A stretch of 8,442 nucleotides of DNA from Candidatus Heimdallarchaeota archaeon (lineage in GTDB: Archaea; Asgardarchaeota; Heimdallarchaeia; Heimdallarchaeales; Heimdallarchaeaceae), in the NCBI GenBank assembly GCA_030628305.1, contig DAOVRE010000056.1, positions 1 to 8,442 on the forward strand, read 5' to 3'. A model generated the notes under the pieces. That model was not told the DNA's origin and did not search any database. It saw only the letters and a program-made list of their open reading frames with translations. Below are positions 1 through 7,077 of this stretch, piece after piece. A program made the position numbers and the translations under genes. The number at the start of each line of letters is the position of its first letter. The first letter of the stretch is position 1.

Positions 1-1
1 A

Positions 2-859
2 AATGGTGATGTCGAGGAATTAATTCCTGTTGAGTTGAAGGGTCTTGATTCTAATCTCCTTGTAAGTGACGAATATGTTGAATACCCATCTACAGACAAC
101 TTGACCATTGGGGCGATAATATCCAAACCTAGAAATCTTGAACCCGGTAAGAAATATCCTGTTCTTCTTCAAGTTCATGGCGGACCAACTGGTCAATATT
201 TCAGGAACTTCAGTATGTTTGATCAAATTCTAACAAGCAATGGTTTTATTGTTTTCAAACCAAATTTTAGGGGGTCAACAGGCTACGGTAGAGATTTTCA
301 AGATATGAATATACTTGATATTGGTGGGGGGGATTTAGAAGATGTATTAGCGGGCGTTGACTATCTTAAGACTCTGGATTATGTGGATTCAGAAAGAATA
401 GGTATTTTTGGTGCATCATATGGTGGATATATGACATTCTGGGCAACAGTTAAACAGCCAGAACTATGGAAAGCAGGTGCTGCGAGTGTTGGGATTACAG
501 ATTGGATGAAACTATATGAAAGTAGTATGCCCCATTTCAAACATTACCAACATACATTGTTTGGAAAACCAGATGAAAATAAGAAGTTATACCATGAAAG
601 ATCCCCCATACATCTTGCTAAGAACCTCAAAGCACCATTATTAATTACTCATGGTACTCATGACCCAAGATGTTCTGTTGAACAATCTAGAATCTTTCGA
701 GATGAGTTGTTAAAATTTGGATGGAGAGATGGGAAAGAAGGAGATAGAACGTTTGAATACATTGAGTACTCAGACATTGGTCACGGTGGATCATCTGATC
801 AAGAATTCCGAATTCGATCATTTACTGCACAATTAGATTTTTTCAAAAGACGTTTGTGA
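2..859 (+). CDS. S9-family serine peptidase (prolyl oligopeptidase / acylaminoacyl-peptidase type), C-terminal fragment
   Basis: The reading frame is open through the left edge, so this is the 3' part of a longer gene; 285 residues are visible. It is an alpha/beta-hydrolase catalytic domain of peptidase family S9, which cleaves short peptides or removes blocked or dipeptide N-termini. Visible in order: the oxyanion-hole motif HGGP (His codon at 176-178), NFRGSTGYG, the nucleophile motif GASYGG (Ser codon 416-418), the acid in GTHDPRC (Asp codon 662-664) and the GHGG histidine (codon 782-784). The triad is therefore intact and in the family's order. The N-terminal beta-propeller that gates substrate size in this family must lie outside the window. 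A TTG at 35 is in frame but is internal, not a start, because the sequence before it also codes well. No signal peptide can be judged. The gene converges on the ABC operon with a 28-base gap. The S9 assignment is firm; the subfamily (S9C-like) is a guess. Confidence 0.93.
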   Translation, partial: NGDVEELIPVELKGLDSNLLVSDEYVEYPSTDNLTIGAIISKPRNLEPGKKYPVLLQVHGGPTGQYFRNFSMFDQILTSNGFIVFKPNFRGSTGYGRDFQDMNILDIGGGDLEDVLAGVDYLKTLDYVDSERIGIFGASYGGYMTFWATVKQPELWKAGAASVGITDWMKLYESSMPHFKHYQHTLFGKPDENKKLYHERSPIHLAKNLKAPLLITHGTHDPRCSVEQSRIFRDELLKFGWRDGKEGDRTFEYIEYSDIGHGGSSDQEFRIRSFTAQLDFFKRRL

Positions 860-866
860 TGAGCGC

Positions 867-886
867 TCTTCTTACTCTTATTTTCT
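867..886 (+). terminator. Possible oligo-T terminator after the S9 peptidase
   Basis: Just after the TGA stop the plus strand is pyrimidine-rich with short T runs (CTTCTTACTC then TTATTTTCTA). Archaeal RNA polymerase can terminate on T-rich non-template DNA without a hairpin. The tract is weak and interrupted. A small perfect palindrome GAGCGCTC (861-868) lies immediately before it in the convergent gap. Confidence 0.25.
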
Positions 887-887
887 A

Positions 888-2702
888 TTAATTTGATTGG
901 TTAGAAGCTGCTGGTTGAGTCCCACCCATTATTTTTTCTTCCCACAATCTTTTCATCTCATCACAAGTTTCAAGTAGATATTCCAATTTTCCTTGACCTA
1001 CGATTTTACCTTCTTGAATTACGATAATATTGTCTGCTCTTCTCAAAGCAATTGGACGATGAGATACTGCTAAACAAGTTGATCCTTCTCTAGCAAAGAC
1101 TCTTTTCCACAAAAGTTGTTCAGTTTCCACGTCAAGAGCACTCGACAAATCATCAAAAATTTGTATCTCAGATTTTCGAGCAAACATTCTAGCTGCAGCT
1201 AAACGTTGTCTTTGCCCTCCAGATAGTTTTACTCCTTTTGGACCAATCAAAGTATCTAAACCATCATCAAACTCTTCAACTTCTTTTCTGATTACTGCTA
1301 AATCGAGTGCTTCTTCAACATCTATAGATTCTTCTGGTAATCCCATTAGAATATTATCTTTGATTGTTTCACTAAACAATCTAGGAACTTGTGACGTATA
1401 TGCTGTTCTTGGTGGAACAAAAAACTCATCAGGTTTCTCAACAAGCTCGCCATTCCAATAAAGACCACCATCATCATTAGGTAGTAATCCAAGAATGGTA
1501 CGTAGAAGTGTTGTCTTTCCTGAACCAATTCTTCCTGTTATAACAGTTAAAGTACCTTTATTGATAGTAAAATTAATGTTGTTGATTCCTTTGTTTGAAT
1601 CAGGATATGTATATGTTAAACCTCTTGCTTCGAATTTGCTGAGCCTATCTTTGTCCTCTATACTTAACATTTGAATTAGAGGAAATGGTTCCTTGACGTA
1701 TATATCACCATGTTTTGCAAGATCTAATTCTGTAACATATTCATCTTCACTCTTAATGAGCTTGAACATTCTACCTAGAGATACCTTTGTGCGAACATAA
1801 CGTGGTACCATATCTCCCATATTCCAGATGAACTCACCCAGCTCTCCAAGAATACCTACAAAGAAAGCTAGGTCCCCAACTGAAAATATACTATTCTGAA
1901 GATTACTTCCAACTAGTAAGAGAATAATTCCTATACCAAGATAGATGGTTGAATAATATATCGAATGTAGGAGTCTATGAAAGAATTCATCTTTCACTTC
2001 AGCTATACGTCGTTTATCGTTAATCTCTCCAAAGTACTCTAACACATTGTCTTCAGCTGTTGCTACCTTGATAGATTGTACGGACCTGAAAATTTCACCT
2101 ATAGTTCTCGTCACAGCTCCTGCTGCCTTTCTACGTTGTAATCGTAATTTTGTAAAAATCGGGCGTGTAAAGAATATAAGTACCATCATAACTGCAAGAG
2201 GAATGCTAACGTAAAGAGTAATTTCCAAGTTAATGCTTTGCATAATGAAAAATGATACGCCTGTGAATATTCCTAAACTTATGAGTGATGTAAGATGGTA
2301 GACAAACCACATGGTTTCTTCTACATCCCCTCTGAACCGTGAAACTGCTTCACCCGAGGAATCTGGTAGAGCTACTGCTCCTGGTTTTTTAAAGATTCCA
2401 TCCATCATATTCTTCCTGAGCAGTATGCTACTCATTAGAATGAATACCCACATCGTAAAGACGAAGACAAAATCTCCAACTAGTCTCATGGACAAGGTCA
2501 ATGGAAGCACTAAGAGTACAAGAATCCAGATATTGATACTTATGTCCCATCCTGCAGTTCCTTGAAGCTGGTTAAAGATTTCACGAACAATTAGGCTAGC
2601 TAAGAGCGGTTGGAGGAAGAACAGGATATCCGATAGGAGACCTCCAATTACCAATCCTGGTTTATACTTTAACATCTCCCAAGATATCCGCATAACTTTC
2701 AT
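888..2702 (-). CDS. ABC exporter half-transporter, subunit with degenerate Walker B (heterodimer partner B)
   Basis: This 604-residue type IV (MsbA-like) half-transporter has a membrane domain with about six helices (roughly residues 17-37, 57-90, 138-158, 160-180, 250-268, 275-293) and an ATPase domain from about 355. In the ATPase: aromatic A-loop Y366, Walker A GRIGSGKTT (390-398, K396), Q-loop Q438, canonical signature LSGGQ (493-497), Walker B ending IQIFDD (D517, D518) and H-loop H548. The catalytic glutamate after Walker B is replaced by aspartate, the usual sign of the non-hydrolysing site in heterodimeric exporters. Its ATG overlaps the TGA of the upstream gene as ATGA, and a good Shine-Dalgarno precedes it, so the two subunits are translationally coupled. 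The last ~12 residues are polar and low complexity. Substrate unknown; lipids, peptides or hydrophobic compounds are possible by family. No oligo-T terminator is seen downstream. Confidence 0.95.
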   Translation of the reverse strand: MKVMRISWEMLKYKPGLVIGGLLSDILFFLQPLLASLIVREIFNQLQGTAGWDISINIWILVLLVLPLTLSMRLVGDFVFVFTMWVFILMSSILLRKNMMDGIFKKPGAVALPDSSGEAVSRFRGDVEETMWFVYHLTSLISLGIFTGVSFFIMQSINLEITLYVSIPLAVMMVLIFFTRPIFTKLRLQRRKAAGAVTRTIGEIFRSVQSIKVATAEDNVLEYFGEINDKRRIAEVKDEFFHRLLHSIYYSTIYLGIGIILLLVGSNLQNSIFSVGDLAFFVGILGELGEFIWNMGDMVPRYVRTKVSLGRMFKLIKSEDEYVTELDLAKHGDIYVKEPFPLIQMLSIEDKDRLSKFEARGLTYTYPDSNKGINNINFTINKGTLTVITGRIGSGKTTLLRTILGLLPNDDGGLYWNGELVEKPDEFFVPPRTAYTSQVPRLFSETIKDNILMGLPEESIDVEEALDLAVIRKEVEEFDDGLDTLIGPKGVKLSGGQRQRLAAARMFARKSEIQIFDDLSSALDVETEQLLWKRVFAREGSTCLAVSHRPIALRRADNIIVIQEGKIVGQGKLEYLLETCDEMKRLWEEKIMGGTQPAASNQSN

Positions 2703-4516
2703 TTTAACAACTCCTCTATTTCTCCAGTCTGTAGGAGATGGTAAAATTGTGAATCAAGATCATTCGCTAGGTCTTCTCTTCTACCGTATTCCACTATGTT
2801 TCCTTTGTCAATTATTAGAATATCATCAACCTTCTCCACAGTAGCTAATCGATGTGCAATAATTATTCCAGTTCTGTTTATCAAGAGTTTTTCAATTGCA
2901 GTATCTAGTAGATTTTCAGTGACTGGATCTAATCTAGATGACGCTTCATCTAGAACAACCAAGTTAGGGCTTTTGATGAAAACACGAGCTAAAGCAAGCA
3001 ATTGTGCTTCTCCAGCAGATATACCATGTTCACTAGATGAGATGATTGTATCTAACCCTTCTGGGAGTTTTGAAAACCAATCATCCAAACCAATGTCATT
3101 TAGTATGGATATAATTTTCTCATCTGAAACCCGGCCATCAAATAATGTAACATTTTCCCTTACAGATGCTTGAAATAATTCTACACTCTGAGTTACATAA
3201 GAGATTTTGTCTCTCAAATCTCCTAGTTGTATATCTTTAATTTTGATGTTGTTTATTAAAATCTCACCGTCATCTGGTTTAGAATCATATAAACGGAATA
3301 ATAACCTGGAAATGGTGGTTTTACCACTCCCCGTATGACCAAGAATTCCAAGTGTTTTTCCGGGATAAAGTTTGAACGAAATATTATTGAGTACATAAGT
3401 GTCCTTATTGTAAGCGAAATTCAACTTGTTGAATTCAATTTCCAATGGTCCAGATGGAAGTTTCTCTGTTCCTGTATCTAATATTTTTTTCTTCGTATCA
3501 AATAAATTGTTAATTCGATCTATTGAAGCACCTGCTCGTTGGAGGTCTTGCATCTGCCGTGTAATGATAAGTATTGGTCTCAGCAAAAGACCTGCGTAGA
3601 TCTGAATCAAGAATACTGTGCCCAGTGATATAACATTATTTTCCAATAGAGGGATACTAGGAGCAAAAACCAATGTGTTGATTATTGCAATGACACCCCA
3701 AATTGACATCACGAATAATTGCCCTCTGACTAGAGCTTTTTTCCAAGCTTTGAAGTCCTTCCTTGAGTAATCGAAAAACTTACGCATTGCATTTCTGACA
3801 CCACCATTAGCTCTTATGTCTTCTATAGCACTTAGACTTTCTTCTATTGTACCATACATATCCGCACTTGTTTGTCTTTGTTTCTCCCATGCTTTAACCG
3901 AGAAATTCCTCAAGATATACATGATGATAATTGCTAAGAGGGTGAAGGCTGTGAAAGCTACACCTAGTATCCAATGTTTTGTAAAGAAAGTGATTAGAAC
4001 ACCAACAATGAGTAAAAGGGATGTCAGAAGCTGTATTGAAAATGTTGAAAGAAACTGTGCTAAAGTGTTTACATCACCATCAATTCTTTCTATCATCTCT
4101 CCAGGTTTGTGTTCATTGTGAAAAGTCATATCAAGGTCTACGCAATGTTGAGTTAAATCATTACGAAGTTTATTTGTTGCAGACCATGAAAGGTTCTGAT
4201 TAACGTAAACAGACCCTAAGGATATAGCTTGCTGAATGAGCATTAGGACAGTATAGATTGATGCTAATAATATGAGCGTTGCCAAAATATTTTCCACATT
4301 CGGCACTGGAATCCCAATGGTGTTGAGGAATGAACTAAGACTCTGGTTCACTGTTTCTTGAGTTGCTAAATCGATATAACTTTCAATTACCAAAGGAGTG
4401 AAAATTTGCAACGCGGTTCCACTAATCAATAGGATTGCCAATAGCACAAGCTTTCCTTTGAAAGGTGCTAAGTACTTCTTTTGTACTTCCCAATATTTTT
4501 GAAGTGGAACCTTCAT
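2699..4516 (-). CDS. ABC exporter half-transporter, subunit with degenerate signature motif (heterodimer partner A)
   Basis: This 605-residue half-transporter is the first gene of the export operon. Its membrane domain has about six helices (around 22-45, 77-99, 160-180, 182-203, 266-286, 295-315) and the ATPase domain starts near 358. ATPase motifs: A-loop Y369, Walker A GHTGSGKTT (393-401, K399), Q443, signature ISAGE (499-503) in place of LSGGQ, Walker B LVVLDE with catalytic E524, D-loop SSRLD and H555. The signature is degenerate while Walker B is intact, exactly complementary to the partner at 2702-888. The protein also contains a stretch (about 47-75) between the first two helices that would face outside and is longer than usual. 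The ATG at 4516 is chosen because a strong TATA box sits about 26 bases before it. Family and heterodimer assignment are firm; the transported substrate cannot be read from sequence. Confidence 0.95.
   Translation of the reverse strand: MKVPLQKYWEVQKKYLAPFKGKLVLLAILLISGTALQIFTPLVIESYIDLATQETVNQSLSSFLNTIGIPVPNVENILATLILLASIYTVLMLIQQAISLGSVYVNQNLSWSATNKLRNDLTQHCVDLDMTFHNEHKPGEMIERIDGDVNTLAQFLSTFSIQLLTSLLLIVGVLITFFTKHWILGVAFTAFTLLAIIIMYILRNFSVKAWEKQRQTSADMYGTIEESLSAIEDIRANGGVRNAMRKFFDYSRKDFKAWKKALVRGQLFVMSIWGVIAIINTLVFAPSIPLLENNVISLGTVFLIQIYAGLLLRPILIITRQMQDLQRAGASIDRINNLFDTKKKILDTGTEKLPSGPLEIEFNKLNFAYNKDTYVLNNISFKLYPGKTLGILGHTGSGKTTISRLLFRLYDSKPDDGEILINNIKIKDIQLGDLRDKISYVTQSVELFQASVRENVTLFDGRVSDEKIISILNDIGLDDWFSKLPEGLDTIISSSEHGISAGEAQLLALARVFIKSPNLVVLDEASSRLDPVTENLLDTAIEKLLINRTGIIIAHRLATVEKVDDILIIDKGNIVEYGRREDLANDLDSQFYHLLQTGEIEELLK
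2711..2716 (-). promoter_or_regulatory. Shine-Dalgarno site of the second ABC gene
   Basis: Read on the minus strand, GAGGAG ends 8 bases before the ATG at 2702-2700 and lies inside the last codons of the upstream ABC gene. It fits the anti-SD of archaeal 16S rRNA well. Together with the ATGA overlap it fixes the start of the second subunit. The first gene of the operon has no comparable site and appears leaderless. Confidence 0.75.
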
Positions 4517-4536
4517 GCAGTTCGGGTATCAAAGAG

Positions 4537-4546
4537 TATTTATAAA
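4537..4546 (-). promoter_or_regulatory. Archaeal TATA box, ABC export operon (leaderless)
   Basis: On the minus strand TTTATAAATA is centred about 26 bases upstream of the ATG at 4516. That spacing puts the transcription start at or next to the A of the start codon, implying a leaderless mRNA. It is the best TATA-box match in the window. Confidence 0.75.
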
Positions 4547-4581
4547 GATTGTAATTCCTAAGAAAAGAGTAAATTAAGTGG

Positions 4582-4600
4582 AAAAAATCAATAAAAAAAA
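4582..4600 (-). terminator. Oligo-T terminator downstream of upp
   Basis: On the minus strand, about 30 bases after the upp stop, there is a run of eight T (4600-4593), then a run of six T (4587-4582). This is a typical archaeal termination signal. A very short inverted repeat (CTGT...ACAG, 4617-4601) lies just before the first run, but a hairpin is not needed. It separates upp from the ABC operon promoter, so these are separate transcription units. Confidence 0.6.
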
Positions 4601-4631
4601 CTGTACAAAACTGACAGATTGATAGTTAAAG

Positions 4632-5273
4632 TTATGAAGTGTTGAAAGCCCTATCGCCTGCATCACCGAGTCCAGGAATAATATATCCTTTTTCATTGAG
4701 AATCGAGTCAACATCTCCTGCAATTATAATGACATCAGAATTGTGTTTCTCTATTCTTTCTATACCATATTGTGATGCTATTGCACAAAGAATAATGATT
4801 TTCTTAGGTTTTTGATTCTCAATTTGTTTAAGTAAGAAAAGTAGAGTAGATCCGCTTGCGAGCATCGGATCTACTATCACCACAATGCTATCTTCTAAGT
4901 AAGGTATATTTGTATAAGTACAATCTATTCGAAAATCTTTCCCATCATCCTGAAGTTTTTTCCCTCTTGAAGCTGATATCACTCCCAAGGAAGCATCTGG
5001 GAGCGTTTCAAGAACTCCATCAGACATCGGTAAAGCCGCTCTTAAAATAGAAATAATTACAATGTTATCAACTATTTTTTCATATTTTGCTTTACCTAAA
5101 GGAGTTTGAACACTACTTGTCTTAGAACTTAGATGTTTTGCAGCTTCAAAAGCTAAAAAATTTCCCAAACGTCTTAAATTTGATCGGAAGTCTGTTGGAA
5201 CGGTGTTCTTATCTCGTAATTTGCATATAATCTCTGATACAATCACGTTGCTCTTGCTAATATTTTCCCACAT
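4632..5273 (-). CDS. upp: Uracil phosphoribosyltransferase
   Basis: A cytoplasmic pyrimidine-salvage enzyme converting uracil plus PRPP to UMP and diphosphate. The 213 residues match the family's usual length. Visible motifs: ILRAALPMSDG (76-86), ISASRGK (99-105), the PRPP loop VIVDPMLASGST (132-143) and the uracil-binding C-terminus YIIPGLGDAGDRAF (197-210), which is close to invariant in UPRTs. The PRPP loop reads ASGST where many members have ATGGT, a conservative change that keeps the small and hydroxyl side chains. The ATG at 5273 is supported by a TATA-like box about 25 bases upstream and no Shine-Dalgarno, suggesting leaderless expression. Upstream, 81 bases away on the same strand, is the exonuclease fusion gene; downstream is an oligo-T terminator. 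Assignment is firm. Confidence 0.96.
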   Translation of the reverse strand: MWENISKSNVIVSEIICKLRDKNTVPTDFRSNLRRLGNFLAFEAAKHLSSKTSSVQTPLGKAKYEKIVDNIVIISILRAALPMSDGVLETLPDASLGVISASRGKKLQDDGKDFRIDCTYTNIPYLEDSIVVIVDPMLASGSTLLFLLKQIENQKPKKIIILCAIASQYGIERIEKHNSDVIIIAGDVDSILNEKGYIIPGLGDAGDRAFNTS

Positions 5274-5293
5274 TATGTATAGGTTTGATTTCC

Positions 5294-5303
5294 TATTAAT
5301 AAA
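5294..5303 (-). promoter_or_regulatory. TATA-like box of upp (leaderless)
   Basis: TTTATTAATA on the minus strand is centred about 25 bases upstream of the ATG at 5273, so transcription would start at the start codon. No Shine-Dalgarno is present between them. Confidence 0.6.
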
Positions 5304-5354
5304 TTATTTCTGCACAGTTTGACAAAGATTCTTTTAATCATTAAATAGAATACT

Positions 5355-6359
5355 TCATCGTTCTTTTATTTTAACAATACTGAATCTAATGTTCCAATCA
5401 TCGTCATTGTAGATCTCTAATGAGAAATCACTTTCTAGTGTTTCATGCAAAAAATATGTGTCTTTTTCAATTTCCTCTGCGAATTTTACCTCTACGTAAA
5501 CTCCTCTCCCAACAAAATCCCTGTTATCTTTCTTCATAGCGGAAAAAATGACCATGTCACTATTACTAATTAGATTAAGGCATTTTGTCATAACTTTTTT
5601 TCCAGAAAGATTTTTCCATTTTTTCTCATATTTTGCAGGATTGACAATTTCTGCCTTTGGAAAGATTTTTTTGATAATTTTTATTTCCCTTCTCTCTTTT
5701 TTTGATTTGTATATTAGCATAGAATGAGCGTAATAGATTTTGGGGTAAACTCGATACTTCTTCTTTTTGTACAACTCTAGAAGTACGCAAGCTGAATAAA
5801 AAGCATCACAATTTGCTCTATGTACTCCATACTCTCTTACAATCTTTTCAATTTCTTTGTTATTTATTATGCTAGTTGTATTTTCGTTTAGAAGATGTTT
5901 TCTAGCTTCTGATAAATTTACAAGTTTTCGTTTCTTGTACTTTGTAGGTATTTTGATGTAATCAGTTGTTGCGAGCATGATACAAGGAGCAATTCTAATC
6001 TTACATGTTTCTGGATTAATGTTCCAAGGTTCATGAAGAAGGAATTTATCAAAATCAAAATTGTTATTATATGCAGAGATGAATTTTCCAGTTAATATCT
6101 TTCTAACTTCATTGGAGACTTCCTTGATATCTTTCTTAGCACTCTGAATTTCATCAAGTTTAATGATACCTTTTTCAAAAATCCAAGCGTTCTTGGTTTT
6201 TTCGTCCCATTTAGTTATATCATAATGAATTAGATTATGGTAAACCTGTTCTATCTTTTGTTTTGTTAAATTAGCTTTCATGATAGATATTTCAACAACA
6301 TGATCTCTCTGCCAGCCATCTAAGCCAGTTGTTTCTATATCTATGACATATATGTCCAC
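5355..6359 (-). CDS. DEDDh 3'-5' exonuclease fused to a nucleoside 2-deoxyribosyltransferase-like Rossmann domain
   Basis: This 334-residue protein has two parts. Residues 1 to about 200 form a DnaQ/RNase T-type exonuclease: ExoI DIETTG (D7, E9), ExoII AYNNNFDFD (96-104; D102 by spacing, D104 possible) and ExoIII HRANCDA (H180, D185), so all four acidic residues and the DEDDh histidine are present. Such enzymes remove nucleotides from DNA or RNA 3' ends with two metal ions. Residues 205 to about 305 look like a separate small alpha/beta domain: KIYYAHSM (207-214), an ERREIKIIKKIFP helix, EIVNP (237-241), SDMVIF (267-272) and GRGVYVEVKFAEE (284-296, E290). This layout resembles nucleoside 2-deoxyribosyltransferase / DRHyd-type domains, whose glutamate acts on N-glycosidic bonds; this is motif resemblance only. 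The start is a GTG with GGAAGTGGG just before it. The protein is lysine-rich and AT-rich, which may hint at transfer. The exonuclease part is firm, the C-terminal call tentative. Confidence 0.87.
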   Translation of the reverse strand: MDIYVIDIETTGLDGWQRDHVVEISIMKANLTKQKIEQVYHNLIHYDITKWDEKTKNAWIFEKGIIKLDEIQSAKKDIKEVSNEVRKILTGKFISAYNNNFDFDKFLLHEPWNINPETCKIRIAPCIMLATTDYIKIPTKYKKRKLVNLSEARKHLLNENTTSIINNKEIEKIVREYGVHRANCDAFYSACVLLELYKKKKYRVYPKIYYAHSMLIYKSKKERREIKIIKKIFPKAEIVNPAKYEKKWKNLSGKKVMTKCLNLISNSDMVIFSAMKKDNRDFVGRGVYVEVKFAEEIEKDTYFLHETLESDFSLEIYNDDDWNIRFSIVKIKER

Positions 6360-6362
6360 AAA

Positions 6363-6371
6363 CCCACTTCC
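6363..6371 (-). promoter_or_regulatory. SD-like site supporting the GTG start of the exonuclease fusion
   Basis: GGAAGTGGG on the minus strand ends three bases before the GTG at 6359-6357; its purine core is 5-8 bases away. No in-frame ATG is available before the ExoI motif, which starts only six codons in, so GTG is the only sensible start. Confidence 0.45.
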
Positions 6372-6392
6372 TAATTATATTGATGCTTTTTA

Positions 6393-6402
6393 CTATTTAT
6401 TG
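6393..6402 (-). promoter_or_regulatory. Candidate TATA box of the exonuclease fusion gene
   Basis: ACAATAAATAG is read on the minus strand here. A start about 26 bases downstream would give a leader of roughly 12 bases that just includes the SD-like site. A second A/T box, AATATAAT (6381-6374), lies too close to the start codon to serve the GTG. Confidence 0.4.
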
Positions 6403-6488
6403 TACACTTATTTGTTCCATGTTAAACAGCAAATAAAAATATTCTGTGGGTATGGTAATGATTTATCGCTGACAATTTGTTTTAACAG

Positions 6489-7031
6489 CTAAGATTTCAT
6501 ATAATTATCAAATTTTTTTTGCCCTGCAAATATATCTATTTCAAGAAAATTTTCTGGGGGTACTTTTGTACAGTTCGTTGTATCATTGTATGCACACAAT
6601 GGATTGTAGGCTGTATTGAAATCGACAATTATTTCACCATGAGAAAGTTTCTCTAGTTCAACATATCTTCCTTCTTTATAAGATTCCTTCCCAGTAGTTT
6701 TATCTTCGAAAGGTAAGAAGAAATAATCACCATCTATGGGTCTAAAAACAGTCAATTTGTTTTTCACTCCATCAAATTCAAATTCAAAAGAACCATAACG
6801 GAAGTACTTCCTTTCGTCACCCATTGATGTTTGAATTGTGATTTCCCCAGGATTGTTATTTTTTTCAAATTTAGCAATTACTCTAAATTTTTCATCTATG
6901 GGAAAATGTGACATCTCTTTGAAATTCTCTTTCTGTTTCTCCAGTAAAGGAGAATGAGGAGAATTCTTGAAGGCTTTATCGTATCTTATTCGTCTTTCTA
7001 TAATTTTATCTTCGTAAGTTTTATTATTCAT
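6489..7031 (-). CDS. DUF1684 family protein
   Basis: This 180-residue protein has the landmarks of DUF1684: an N-terminal helical part with the SPL motif (27-29) and a phenylalanine-rich lead-in, a beta-rich middle (ERKYFRYGSFEFEFDG, 73-88), FFLPFEDKTTGKESYKEGRY (104-123), DFNTAYNPLCAY (137-148), a following cysteine (C154) in NCTKVPPEN (153-161) and the closing AGQKKF (169-174), where AGEK is usual. The length matches the family. The function is unknown; the conserved DFN and PPEN segments with two cysteines suggest a ligand-binding or catalytic pocket, which is inference. No signal peptide or membrane segment is seen, so it is likely cytoplasmic. It is transcribed alone from its own A/T-rich promoter, between the exonuclease fusion and the long repeat-bearing gap. 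Family identification is confident, the biochemical role not. Confidence 0.85.
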   Translation of the reverse strand: MNNKTYEDKIIERRIRYDKAFKNSPHSPLLEKQKENFKEMSHFPIDEKFRVIAKFEKNNNPGEITIQTSMGDERKYFRYGSFEFEFDGVKNKLTVFRPIDGDYFFLPFEDKTTGKESYKEGRYVELEKLSHGEIIVDFNTAYNPLCAYNDTTNCTKVPPENFLEIDIFAGQKKFDNYMKS

Positions 7032-7056
7032 ACAACCACACTACTGATTGAGAAAT

Positions 7057-7077
7057 AGTTATACAGATTATTTAAAA
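7057..7077 (-). promoter_or_regulatory. Promoter of the DUF1684 gene: two candidate TATA boxes
   Basis: On the minus strand, TTTTAAATAAT (7077-7067) and TGTATAAC (7065-7058) both precede the ATG at 7031. The second would place the start about 3-4 bases before the ATG (near-leaderless); the first would leave a leader of about 16 bases lacking a convincing Shine-Dalgarno. I cannot choose between them. Confidence 0.5.

Noticed and set aside
20..226. A minus-strand open frame opposite the S9 peptidase
   Set aside because: It is antisense to a coding region with an intact catalytic motif order, and it has no domain or initiation signal.
861..868. Palindrome GAGCGCTC as a bidirectional terminator hairpin
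   Set aside because: Eight bases cannot form a stable stem with a loop, and no T run follows it on the minus strand.
1346..1528. A 60-codon minus-strand open frame inside the second ABC gene
   Set aside because: It is an alternative frame of the ATPase-domain coding sequence with no independent support.
2311..4203. Several plus-strand open frames of 60-125 codons opposite the ABC genes
   Set aside because: They are antisense shadows of two well-supported ABC genes and resemble no known protein.
6420..6489. Similar decamers GTTAAACAGC and TTTTAACAGC as a paired regulator site
   Set aside because: Short, imperfect and AT-rich; expected by chance in this composition. The second also overlaps the DUF1684 stop codon.
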